Of a DNA stretch of 42,482 bases, positions 34,560-42,253 are shown one piece after another. The DNA comes from Ellagibacter isourolithinifaciens (GTDB lineage Bacteria > Actinomycetota > Coriobacteriia > Coriobacteriales > Eggerthellaceae), in assembly GCF_008831035.1 (NCBI RefSeq), contig NZ_WAJR01000019.1, forward strand, positions 1 to 42,482, written 5' to 3'. The notes under the pieces were generated by a model, which saw only the letters and a list, made by a program, of their open reading frames with translations, had not been told where the DNA came from and made no database searches. Every line of letters begins with the position of its first letter. The first letter of the stretch is position 1. The position numbers and the translations under genes are program-made.

Positions 34560-34712
34560 CTATCTTCCACTGGACGAAACAAACCCGTCCAGCACATCCG
34601 TTACGCACACCGCTCGCCTGGCGTCACTCGGAGCTCCCAACCGCACGCTCCGCGTCATAGAGCACGTCCTCGCCCGCATGATGTAGACCACGATGGTTCC
34701 GATGAGTTCCAC
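34560..34712 (-). CDS. Possible small ORF between the two choline-kinase genes
   Basis: A 50-codon frame starting at a GTG at 34712 with GAAAGGA 6 nt upstream, on the same strand as its neighbours. It begins with a short hydrophobic run (ELIGTIVVYIM) and then is Arg/Ser-rich. I recognise no family. It fills a gap of about 255 bp and could equally be a decayed remnant. A 7-bp hairpin (34570-34592) lies at its end. Confidence 0.25.
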   Translation of the reverse strand: MELIGTIVVYIMRARTCSMTRSVRLGAPSDARRAVCVTDVLDGFVSSSGR

Positions 34713-34781
34713 AGGCTTCCTTTCAACCAATCAAGAGGACCAGCCCTTTAAGCGGGCAAAACTTTGCGAAGCAGGCGCTCC

Positions 34782-36563
34782 TTAGGCGACCTGCCCCGGC
34801 GTCGCACCGTACAGGTCGAGCGCCAACGCCGAATACGCCTTCGCCGTTCGATACCACAGGTAGAGCCACTCGCCCACCGGATCGCCCGTCGACTCCTTGT
34901 AGAGCGCCCAGACGAACCAGTAATACGCAGCAAGGGCAACATAAGCCAGGCAGTGGCGCATTTCGGCATCGGTCGGGGTCCGCCCGAAGTAAAGCTCGAT
35001 CACATGGCGCGCCTCATCGACCGAGTAATCGGAGCAGCAAATGAACGTGCCCAGGTCGGAAGCATAATCCGACATCGCCGAATACTCCCAATCGATGAGA
35101 TACATCTCCTCGCCGCGCACGAGGAAGTTCGGGCTGTAGAAGTCGTTGTGGCACAAACACGGCTCGACGCGATCCGCGCGCACGAACGCATCGAGCACCC
35201 CGGCGTTGCGCCCGAGCTCCTCGCGATCGGGAAACGACGGGTAGCTCTTCCTGCCGAGAAGCTCCACGATTGCGACCGCGTCGCGGTACACGTCGAAGGA
35301 CCACTCGCTCTTCTCGCCGCTGTCATGCAGGCGGCGACCCAGCTCCATCGCATGGCGCACGTGGTCCTCGTTGTGGTAGTCGAAGGGAACGCAGCCGTCG
35401 ATGAAGCGCGAGATCTTCCAGCCTTCGGCGGGGTCCTCGTGGATGAAGGTGTCGTCGATGCCGAGCTTCTTCGCAATGGCCTGCGAAAACGCCTCGCTTG
35501 CGCGGTTGATGATCTCGTCGGTGCCCACACCTGGATGGCGATAGACATACGACTCGCCGCGCACCACGAAGCGAAACGACAGGTTCGTGAGCCCCTCCTT
35601 GATGGGCACGATGCCCTCGACGTCGCCGCGCGAGCAGTCGAGCACGCGGCAGATGTTGTCGAGAATCGCAGAGTCGACGTTCTCGATGAAGTCGTGGTCA
35701 AACTCCTTCAAGTCGGAAATCGAGTCGAACTCGAAAATCACACCCGGCTCATAGGGCCGCATGACCATGCGCAGCTCGTCGAGGTGCGCACGGTAAATGT
35801 CCTCCCACAGCTTGCCCGCGGTCTCGGGCCGATCGTACTCGTCGACGAGAATCCTCACGAAAGTCTCGGAGAACGCGCGGTCGAAGTACACGTGCCCGAG
35901 CATGCCGTACTTGTCGCGACCGCCGATGGTCACGCCCGTGATGCGCCCGTCGCGCGCGGTGTCGAGCAGGTACTCGTTCGTCTCGCCCGCGAAGAACACG
36001 CCTGGGTAATAGGCCTCGAACACATACGGTTCGAAGACGTTCTCGGTGAAATAGTCGTCCGAAGAGCAGACATAGGTGTTCCCCAGCTTTTCGCGTACGA
36101 GCATGAGAGTGGAATTGTTGTTGCGCACGGAATATTCCGCATTCACGCGGATGGTCACGCCGAACTTGTCCTCAAGATAGAAGAAGGCTTCCTTCATATA
36201 CCCCACGACAACGGTGATGTCGGTGATGCCCGCCTCTCGAAGCTGGCGGATCTGCCGCTCGATGAGCACCTCGCCGCGCACGGTGAGCACGCCTTTGGGC
36301 TTCTCATAGGAAAGCGGCGCGAAGCGAGAGGACAGCCCGGCTGCCATGATGATGGCGTTATCGACCTTGTAGGGCGAAAGCGCCTCGAAGCCGGCAGGCG
36401 TCACGGAGAAGTTCTCCGCCAGGCCCGCGTCAACAAGCGCGCGATACGCCGTGTTCACCGTTCCGAGCGACAGACCGGTTGCCGTCGCGATGTGGCGCTG
36501 CGTGTGGACGGCCTCATCGCGCAGCGCGTTGAGCACCTTGAACGTGCTTTTCGTCAATGTCAT
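34782..36563 (-). CDS. Winged-helix/LicC/LicA fusion: CTP:phosphocholine cytidylyltransferase plus choline kinase
   Basis: Three domains in 593 residues. Residues 1-65 are a winged HTH (STFKVLNALRDE, LSLGTVNTAYRALVDAGL). Residues 67-300 are a LicC-like nucleotidyltransferase with AAGLSSRFAPLSYEKPKG and VVVGY. Residues 315-593 are a choline kinase with CHNDFYSPNFLV and LIDWEYSAMSDYASD. The enzyme could take choline to CDP-choline by itself, while its HTH suggests control of the locus, perhaps its own promoter. In Haemophilus and pneumococcus licA and licC are separate genes. The ATG has GGGGAG at 8 nt, within a hairpin that could hide it. It is transcribed from its own promoter at 36596-36625. 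Confidence 0.87.
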   Translation of the reverse strand: MTLTKSTFKVLNALRDEAVHTQRHIATATGLSLGTVNTAYRALVDAGLAENFSVTPAGFEALSPYKVDNAIIMAAGLSSRFAPLSYEKPKGVLTVRGEVLIERQIRQLREAGITDITVVVGYMKEAFFYLEDKFGVTIRVNAEYSVRNNNSTLMLVREKLGNTYVCSSDDYFTENVFEPYVFEAYYPGVFFAGETNEYLLDTARDGRITGVTIGGRDKYGMLGHVYFDRAFSETFVRILVDEYDRPETAGKLWEDIYRAHLDELRMVMRPYEPGVIFEFDSISDLKEFDHDFIENVDSAILDNICRVLDCSRGDVEGIVPIKEGLTNLSFRFVVRGESYVYRHPGVGTDEIINRASEAFSQAIAKKLGIDDTFIHEDPAEGWKISRFIDGCVPFDYHNEDHVRHAMELGRRLHDSGEKSEWSFDVYRDAVAIVELLGRKSYPSFPDREELGRNAGVLDAFVRADRVEPCLCHNDFYSPNFLVRGEEMYLIDWEYSAMSDYASDLGTFICCSDYSVDEARHVIELYFGRTPTDAEMRHCLAYVALAAYYWFVWALYKESTGDPVGEWLYLWYRTAKAYSALALDLYGATPGQVA

Positions 36564-36566
36564 TGC

Positions 36567-36598
36567 AATACTCCCCAGTAACTGAAACGAGGAGTATT
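36567..36598 (-). promoter_or_regulatory. Inverted repeat covering the ribosome binding site of the HTH-LicC-LicA gene
   Basis: AATACTCC (36591-36598 on the minus strand) and GGAGTATT (ending at 36567) form a perfect 8-bp pair with a 16-nt loop. The right arm contains the GGAG of the Shine-Dalgarno, so the RNA hairpin would hide it. As DNA it is a dyad at the transcription start and could be an operator for the HTH domain. Confidence 0.5.
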
Positions 36599-36625
36599 CT
36601 AGCGGAAATTGTTCAATCTTGTAAA
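36596..36625 (-). promoter_or_regulatory. Promoter of the HTH-LicC-LicA gene
   Basis: On the minus strand TTTACA (36620-36625) and TAGAAT (36596-36601) are separated by 18 bp, a good match to a housekeeping promoter, about 33 bp ahead of the start codon. The region is AT-rich compared with its surroundings. Confidence 0.6.
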
Positions 36626-36647
36626 GTTTTAATCAAGAACTGAACAA
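36609..36647. promoter_or_regulatory. Long interrupted palindrome over the -35 of the HTH-LicC-LicA promoter
   Basis: TTGTTCA...TGAACAA (36609-36615, 36641-36647) encloses CTTG...CAAG (36618-36621, 36634-36637), a symmetrical site of 39 bp whose centre is beside the -35 box. It also lies just past the licD stop and could act as a terminator, but it has no T tract. An operator for a dimeric or tetrameric regulator is the better reading. Confidence 0.5.
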
Positions 36648-36662
36648 ATGCAGGTCAAAAGC

Positions 36663-37505
36663 TTAGGCGTACGGCCCGAAATCAAGCTCGACGGGCGCAT
36701 GGTTACGTCGCGCCTCCACCGGGGGAAGCTTTTGCCACTCGCCGTAGAGTTGACGTAGGAAGGCCTCGGGGTCGGCAGGTGCGGGGAGCTCGCATCCTTC
36801 GAAGGTGACGGTCGAAGTCGGCAGCATCATCGAGCGCGCGTAGGGCTCGTAGGTTGCATACGCCATGACAACGAGCTCGTCAGATGCAAGCGAAGGGTCA
36901 TTTCCACAGGTGGCAGCTTTGTTGAAGCGCGATACGATCTTTTCGGGGGAATAGAGGCCACGTGTCGCGAGATGGGCTGCGCCGCAAGCCGCACGCTCGA
37001 TCGCGCCGAGCGCTCCCTTGTGGGGCACGACGATGCTCTTCGCATGGGAAAGATACGACACGCTTTGCCAGAAGCGGCAATCGCGACGCTGCTTTGCCGC
37101 CGTCGCCGGGTCGGACGAAAGGGCGTCATAGGGCAGAAGGTCGACGAAGATTCCCTGGTCAAAGCCTGCTTCGATAGTCTCCTCCGTCGCGAAGCGCGTG
37201 CCGCGCAGCCACACCTTGCCGAACAGCGCCGCCTGATGCGGGTTCGTCTCGGGGGTCGACACGACGTATTCCTCGCCCAAAAACGCCGGCGCCTCGGCGA
37301 CGAAGCGGTCGTAGTCCGCGCGCGGCATTCCCAAATCGATGTCATCATCCCACGGGATAAAGCCGCCGTGGCGCAGCGCCCCGAGCACCGATCCCGAATC
37401 GAGGAAGTACGTGATACCCAGCTCGCGGCACACGCGGTCGATTTCTTTTAAGATGCGCAGCTCGAGCAGCTGGAGTTTCCTTAGGTCCCTGTCGTCGTAT
37501 TGCAT
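36663..37505 (-). CDS. licD: LicD-family phosphocholine transferase 1
   Basis: Transfers phosphocholine from CDP-choline to a surface glycan. The family signature is intact: DSGSVLGALRHGG then FIPWDDDIDLG, the nucleotidyltransferase-type Asp site. At 280 residues it is full length with no membrane helix, hence cytoplasmic, acting on lipid-linked precursors before export. It starts 40 bp after the GT4 gene and may end the long operon that begins at 41938. Confidence 0.9.
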   Translation of the reverse strand: MQYDDRDLRKLQLLELRILKEIDRVCRELGITYFLDSGSVLGALRHGGFIPWDDDIDLGMPRADYDRFVAEAPAFLGEEYVVSTPETNPHQAALFGKVWLRGTRFATEETIEAGFDQGIFVDLLPYDALSSDPATAAKQRRDCRFWQSVSYLSHAKSIVVPHKGALGAIERAACGAAHLATRGLYSPEKIVSRFNKAATCGNDPSLASDELVVMAYATYEPYARSMMLPTSTVTFEGCELPAPADPEAFLRQLYGEWQKLPPVEARRNHAPVELDFGPYA

Positions 37506-37544
37506 TGCGTTCCCTAACCTATCTGCCCGAATAATCCCTACAAC

Positions 37545-38672
37545 CTACCATTGCGCGCGCCGCCCCGCCGCCGCAGCCTCGTAGAACGCCGCAAGGCGCA
37601 TCGAGGTGTCGGCGATGTCGAACCCGTGCGCCCGAACCTGCTCGCACGCGTCGCTGCGTGCAGAGCGCGCCGCAGCCGCAAGCATCCTCACGCACGCGCC
37701 AGCCCATGCCTCGGCGCCGTCCGCCAAAGGCATGCGGCTCGTGCGATCGCTCACTACCGCAAGCTCGGGCACGCCCGTCGAGACGATAGTCGGCAGCCCC
37801 GACGCCTGCGCCTCGACCGCGGAGAGGGCAAGCCCCTCGTTCACCGAGGGAAACACGAACGCGTCCGCCGCTCGCAGAAGCCGCGGCACGTCGTCCACTA
37901 CGCCGAGAAAGCGCACTGCATCCTCAAGTCCCAGCTCACAAGCGCGAGCCTTCAGGGACTCTTCGAGCTCGCCGCGTCCGGCGCATAAAAGCGCTGCGTC
38001 AGGAAGCTCTCGTTTCACCTGGGAAAACACCTGCAACAGGAACTCGTGGTTCTTCACGGGAATCAAGCGGCCCGTATGGCACACGACAGGGCGGCCGGAT
38101 AGTCCCAGCTCGGCCTTCGCCCGCTCGTGCGCAGCCTCGTCGCACGCATAGCGCGTCATGTCGATACCGTTCGGCACGATAGCGAAGTGCTCGCCTTCCA
38201 CAATCGCGCCCCCGAAGCGGTCGATCCCCGCCTCCCTCGAGCACGCCATGAAATAGTCAGCCACGCGGCGCACGGGATGCGCGGCGACGTTGAAGGCGAG
38301 TCCCGGCAGACCGCGCACGTAATTCTGCGCGTGGCTGTGCGCAATCGTGAAAGCCCCAGCCCGCTTCGCCTCCGAAAGGTAAGCGGGCGCGCACGAACCG
38401 ATATGCCCATGCACCACGCGCCACTCCGGATGCTCGGCGAAAAGCGCACGAACGCTGCGCCGATAGGAGCCCGCGTTCAACCCCGTGAAGCGCGGCACGC
38501 GGAAAAAACGCCCGCCCAGCCGCTCGATTTCGGCATCGTAGTCGCCTTCACGCTGCTCGTGCACGAGAAAGTCGAACTGGATGCGCTCGCGGTCCATCGC
38601 GCGGTAGAGATTCATCACCATGGTCTCGGCCCCGCCGCGATCCATCACGCCGATCACCTGCAGCACGCGCAT
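37545..38672 (-). CDS. GT4 glycosyltransferase, EpsF/CapM-like
   Basis: Family 4 glycosyltransferase. It begins RVLQVIGVMDRGGAETMVMNLY, has the donor-domain VVCHTGRLIPVKNHEFL and an EX7E motif in SVNEGLALSAVEAQ. The ATG at 38672 has AAGGAGG at 7 nt and overlaps the flippase stop (TGATG), so translation is coupled. Length is 375 residues. It should extend the lipid-linked repeat unit of the choline-bearing polymer. The sugar is unknown. Confidence 0.9.
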   Translation of the reverse strand: MRVLQVIGVMDRGGAETMVMNLYRAMDRERIQFDFLVHEQREGDYDAEIERLGGRFFRVPRFTGLNAGSYRRSVRALFAEHPEWRVVHGHIGSCAPAYLSEAKRAGAFTIAHSHAQNYVRGLPGLAFNVAAHPVRRVADYFMACSREAGIDRFGGAIVEGEHFAIVPNGIDMTRYACDEAAHERAKAELGLSGRPVVCHTGRLIPVKNHEFLLQVFSQVKRELPDAALLCAGRGELEESLKARACELGLEDAVRFLGVVDDVPRLLRAADAFVFPSVNEGLALSAVEAQASGLPTIVSTGVPELAVVSDRTSRMPLADGAEAWAGACVRMLAAAARSARSDACEQVRAHGFDIADTSMRLAAFYEAAAAGRRAQW

Positions 38673-40045
38673 CAGCAAGCCTCCTTAGCATCGCCCGCAC
38701 CGTCCCGTACAGCTTCGCTCTCGGCCCCGATGATGTGGTCGGGCCCCTTCTTCACGACTTTCACCAGGAATAACAGCAAGATTGCCACACCGGCAAGGCA
38801 CGCACCCGCACCCGCGAAGCTCACGCCGTTCATGTCCCACCTATCCACGCATAAAAACGTGAGCGGAATAACGGCGAGAAACGCGACGACGTTGCCCGCG
38901 AAGTTCGCCCAGAAATGGCGCAGCGTAATGAGCAGATCGCCGAAGAACCACAGAAACGCGGTGGCGGCAGTCGACACGATAATCGGCTGCAGCAGGTAGA
39001 CGTAGGGCACGATGCTCTCGCCGAACAGCAGCGCGAGCGCCCAGGCGCCGATGAACTCGAGCACAATCGCGCAGGCAACCGTCACGCCCACGATGCCCGC
39101 GACCGTCTTCCCCAAAAGCGCCACGAAACCGCGCACATTCCCCTCGAAGAACAGCTTCGGGAAGATGTCAAGCAGCGGCCCGTAGAGATACTGCGCGCCC
39201 ATCTGGATGACGAGCGCGGGCGCGGCGACCGACGAGTAGATGCCGAGCGCCGCCGAACCCACGGTGAGCGCCAGGTATTGCTTGGGAATCGCGAAGATGG
39301 CGCTCGCCGCCACCGAGGCAATCACGGCGGGAAGCGAGGTCTTCAGGAAGAAGAGCGCCTTCTTGCGGGAAAGCGAGAGGCGCACGGGTTCGAAGCGCTG
39401 GCAATGCGGCAAGTCGAAGGCGAAGAGCACAACCGCCGCGGCGACGAGCATGGCAATGATCGCCGCATCGAGGTTGCGCGTCGCCCAATAGACCACCACG
39501 AACGCCACGAGGGTCGAGGTTCCCTGTAGGATGAACGACTTGCCGATGTAGTCCATGCGGCGGTTGATTTGGTCGACCCCGTGGAGGATGTCGATCACGA
39601 GCCCCACGCCCTTGAAGGCGTAGAAGAGCGCCACCGTGATGAGCGCCTCGGGAGCGCAGGTGAGAGCCGCATATATCATACAGGCGACGAACGCACCCGC
39701 AAGCGTGAAGCAGCGGAATCCCATGTACTCGCCCACCGTGTTCTCGCGACGGATGTCAGAGATCTGGTAGGTTCCCATCTTGTAGTTGGCGAAGGTTCCG
39801 AAGATGCCCACGACCGACATGGCAAGCGAGAGCAGGCCCGCATCGTCGTAGCCCGACGACAGGCGCACCACGAAGATGGTGGTGAACCACTGGCAAGCGA
39901 GGTAGGTCATGGAACCGATGGAGTTCCAGATCATGTTCGCCTTCACGGAAAGCTTCTCAGGTACCTCAGCTTCTACCGCCGCGCCAGCTTCGAGCGCATC
40001 CTCGGCCTGCGAAGCGGCATCCCGAGGCGTTTTCGCATCGCTCAT
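38672..40045 (-). CDS. Wzx-type polysaccharide flippase
   Basis: Membrane protein of the MOP/polysaccharide exporter superfamily, 457 residues with about 12-14 helices. It moves undecaprenyl-linked repeat units across the membrane. An Ala/Glu-rich cytoplasmic N-terminal tail of about 35 residues precedes the first helix. The start at 40045 forms an ATGA overlap with the upstream licD stop, which is why I prefer it to the longer frame. In the pneumococcus the TacF flippase of the lic locus exports choline-loaded teichoic acid chains; a similar role is inferred here. Confidence 0.86.
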   Translation of the reverse strand: MSDAKTPRDAASQAEDALEAGAAVEAEVPEKLSVKANMIWNSIGSMTYLACQWFTTIFVVRLSSGYDDAGLLSLAMSVVGIFGTFANYKMGTYQISDIRRENTVGEYMGFRCFTLAGAFVACMIYAALTCAPEALITVALFYAFKGVGLVIDILHGVDQINRRMDYIGKSFILQGTSTLVAFVVVYWATRNLDAAIIAMLVAAAVVLFAFDLPHCQRFEPVRLSLSRKKALFFLKTSLPAVIASVAASAIFAIPKQYLALTVGSAALGIYSSVAAPALVIQMGAQYLYGPLLDIFPKLFFEGNVRGFVALLGKTVAGIVGVTVACAIVLEFIGAWALALLFGESIVPYVYLLQPIIVSTAATAFLWFFGDLLITLRHFWANFAGNVVAFLAVIPLTFLCVDRWDMNGVSFAGAGACLAGVAILLLFLVKVVKKGPDHIIGAESEAVRDGAGDAKEAC

Positions 40046-40833
40046 AGGCGATAGGCTTCCATCACGTGCACGGCGCGATCGGACTCGGCGGGCGGCGTGC
40101 GCCAATCGCCGTACTCGACGGTAAGGAACTCCTCAGCCCCGGCGGGAGCTGTGTATTCGCGGTCCTCGAACTTCATGCGCACGGGCTTGAACAGGCTCTT
40201 CGGGTATGTTTTATTTGGATTCCCCTCGCCAACGACATCGATGACGCGATCGGAAGCGCCCTTGTTCACCTCGCGCGCGATGCCGTCGAGCTTCGCCGCA
40301 AGCTTGTAGAGATCGGAGTGCTTCGCAAATGGGCACACGATCTTCTTCGCCAGGCGGACGACGGCGCTCGAGCCAACCGTCGGGTCGGCGACGGCGAAGC
40401 TGCGCCAGAGCCCCACGCGAGCGTGCTTCTTCAGAAGGCCTGCACATGCAGGATCGAAGTTGTCTAAGGGGAAAATGTCCACCCACACGCCCGTGGCGGC
40501 CTTCTTCCCCACGAAGTTCTCGTAGATGATCGTGGTCGTGTCGACGATCTTCGCGAACTGGTAGATCGACGATTTGTCGCGATAGGACACAAGCTTGAAG
40601 CGCTCGGAGGTGCGCCACTCGTTGAAGTGGTCCATGAGCAGCTCGTACTGGTCGCGCATCATGACGATGTCCATGTCGTCGTCCCACGGGATGAAGCCCC
40701 CGTGGCGCACGGCGCCGAGAAGCGTGCCGTAGCCTAAGAAGTACTCCACGCCATGCGCGGTACACACGCGGTCGATCTCGTCCATGATGTCGAGCTCGAT
40801 CGCCTTCATGTCGTCGACGGAGAGGCGCTCCAT
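40042..40833 (-). CDS. licD: LicD-family phosphocholine transferase 2
   Basis: Second LicD protein, with GYGTLLGAVRHGG and FIPWDDDMDIVM. Start at the ATG at 40833 (GTGAGGA about 7 nt upstream), 1 nt after the DUF2304 stop; the frame extends to a GTG 12 bp further. Length is 263 residues. Its differences from the first copy across the C-terminal half suggest a different acceptor sugar or position, as with pneumococcal LicD1 and LicD2. Confidence 0.9.
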   Translation of the reverse strand: MERLSVDDMKAIELDIMDEIDRVCTAHGVEYFLGYGTLLGAVRHGGFIPWDDDMDIVMMRDQYELLMDHFNEWRTSERFKLVSYRDKSSIYQFAKIVDTTTIIYENFVGKKAATGVWVDIFPLDNFDPACAGLLKKHARVGLWRSFAVADPTVGSSAVVRLAKKIVCPFAKHSDLYKLAAKLDGIAREVNKGASDRVIDVVGEGNPNKTYPKSLFKPVRMKFEDREYTAPAGAEEFLTVEYGDWRTPPAESDRAVHVMEAYRL

Positions 40834-40834
40834 G

Positions 40835-41242
40835 TTATTCCTCACCTGCGCCTACGTTCGCGTCCGCATGCTTGTTCGCAGCCTCGCCCGCTTCCGCATC
40901 CGTGTTCTCGATAGCGTCCAGCTCGGCAAGCGCCTCGGCCTGCGCGAGCGCCGCGACCTTGTTACGCAGCTGCGAGAGTTCGACGGTGGTGAAGAACTCG
41001 CGCACAAGCAGGATAGCGATGATGGCGAGGAACACGCAGTTCGACGGCGATTCGATGCCGAAGATGTTCGAGAAGAAGAACGCGATGTGCGGGAACACCG
41101 CCAAAAGCAGGATAACGAGCGCGAATATGAACCAGAACGTGCTGTCGGCGATCTTCACCTCGGAGTGGCGGATCTTGCGCAGAACGTAGATGAAGACGAG
41201 CAGTGCGCATACGATGAGCGTGATTCTGAATAAGAGAGTCAT
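40835..41242 (-). CDS. DUF2304 membrane protein
   Basis: Small protein with three predicted helices (about 3-22, 33-57 and 68-85). A coiled-coil-like charged tail follows that is rich in Ala and Glu (ELSQLRNKVAALAQAEALAEL). DUF2304 proteins are commonly encoded beside a GT2 glycosyltransferase in surface polysaccharide loci; their role is unknown. The ATG abuts the GT2 stop (TAA then ATG), supporting joint function. Length is 135 residues. Confidence 0.85.
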   Translation of the reverse strand: MTLLFRITLIVCALLVFIYVLRKIRHSEVKIADSTFWFIFALVILLLAVFPHIAFFFSNIFGIESPSNCVFLAIIAILLVREFFTTVELSQLRNKVAALAQAEALAELDAIENTDAEAGEAANKHADANVGAGEE

Positions 41243-41938
41243 TTACTTTCTCCTCCTGAACCATTGCACGATGAGAATGGAGAGGCTGATGCGCAGCATG
41301 TAGGACACTGATTTCGTGAAGTTGAGATAGCTCTCGCCGGCGGTGCGCTCGCGCATCTCCACCTGCATTTCCTCCACCTTGTAGCCGTGACGCATGAGAA
41401 GCGAGATGGTATCGGGCTCGGGGCCGAAGTCGAGCTCGTTGGCGAACAGCGGGATCATCTTCGAATCGAACAGGCGCATGCCCGAGGTGGGGTCCTCGAT
41501 GCGCTTTCGCGTGGTCACGAAGATCATCGCCGTGATGAGCGCCGAGCCTGCCATGCGCGCGGAGAAGGGCTTCTTGCAGTCGGCGAAGCGCGACCCCACG
41601 ACCACGTTCGCGCCGGTTTCCTCTGCAACCTCGACCATGTCGTCGATGTAGGCCGCGGAATGCTGACCGTCGGCGTCGAACTGGATGGCGTAATCGTAGC
41701 CGTGCGCGTACGCATACTTCATGCCTGTCTGGAACGCCCCGGCAAGACCGAGGTTCACCGGCAGCGAAATCAAATGATAGCCCCGCTCGCGGCAGATGGC
41801 GGCCGTGCTGTCCTTCGAGCCGTCGTTCACGATGACGTAATCGATGTCGGGCGCGTTCTTCCGCAAATCCTCGATCGTCGATACGATGTTCTCCTCTTCG
41901 TTATACGCAGGTATAACGGCGAGCACTCGTTTGTTCAT
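41243..41938 (-). CDS. GT2 glycosyltransferase, polyprenyl-phosphate-sugar synthase type
   Basis: Soluble or membrane-associated family 2 glycosyltransferase. Motifs are VIPAYNEEENI, VNDGSKDST, the metal-binding FDADGQH and VVGSRFADC. It is 231 residues long without C-terminal membrane helices; the DUF2304 partner next to it may provide the anchor. It is the first gene of the operon running to 37545 or 36663. Confidence 0.9.
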   Translation of the reverse strand: MNKRVLAVIPAYNEEENIVSTIEDLRKNAPDIDYVIVNDGSKDSTAAICRERGYHLISLPVNLGLAGAFQTGMKYAYAHGYDYAIQFDADGQHSAAYIDDMVEVAEETGANVVVGSRFADCKKPFSARMAGSALITAMIFVTTRKRIEDPTSGMRLFDSKMIPLFANELDFGPEPDTISLLMRHGYKVEEMQVEMRERTAGESYLNFTKSVSYMLRISLSILIVQWFRRRK

Positions 41939-42050
41939 AACCTTCCAACCTGATATCGTGCAGCCCCTCGAGCGAGCGCGATGAGCTGCTTAAAATTTGA
42001 CACACGATTCTTTATTTTACCTCTTTTCGATATCATTCACGCACTCAACC

Positions 42051-42125
42051 TATAATAAGAGCGAACGAGGAAAGAACCTTCAGGAGGAAATCGTGGCGAC
42101 CACCCGACTTTTGCAGCATAACTGA
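42051..42125 (+). CDS. Very short ORF with full expression signals, possible relaxase remnant
   Basis: A TATAAT at 42051-42056 and a consensus AGGAGG at 42083 lead, with 5-nt spacing, to a GTG at 42093. This frame encodes only ten residues (MATTRLLQHN) before TGA at 42123. Mobilisation relaxases of Gram-positive gut bacteria often begin MATTRL, so this may be the 5' end of a relaxase gene cut off by the insertion downstream. A leader peptide is the alternative, since an intrinsic terminator follows within 20 bp. The coding part is 42093-42125; the feature includes its promoter. Confidence 0.35.
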   Translation, partial: YNKSERGKNLQEEIVATTRLLQHN

Positions 42126-42143
42126 ATAGACTCCAGATTGTTC

Positions 42144-42168
42144 GCCCAGTTCAACGGGCTTTTTCTTT
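42144..42168 (+). terminator. Intrinsic terminator after the ten-codon ORF
   Basis: GCCC (42144-42147) pairs with GGGC (42156-42159), with two further inner pairs and a one-base bulge, followed by TTTTTCTTT. It lies between the short ORF and the transposase promoter. Confidence 0.6.
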
Positions 42169-42213
42169 GTCAAGTTTTTACGACTTTATATGCCGTTGTA
42201 TGGCTATGTATGG

Positions 42214-42219
42214 TATAAT
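42214..42219 (+). promoter_or_regulatory. Extended -10 promoter of the transposase gene
   Basis: TGGTATAAT is a perfect extended -10, 34 bp ahead of the transposase ATG. No -35 is evident, as expected for this promoter class. Confidence 0.5.
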
Positions 42220-42253
42220 CAGGCATCGTGTAAACCCAGGTCAGGACGGCTAT

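Noticed and set aside
34741-34760. GCCC...GGGC hairpin after the LicC-LicA fusion as terminator
   Set aside because: Only four to five pairs and the T run lies on the wrong side for the minus strand.
34764-36581. 605-codon plus-strand frame opposite the LicC-LicA fusion
   Set aside because: Antisense shadow with biased composition; the opposite strand carries conserved catalytic motifs.
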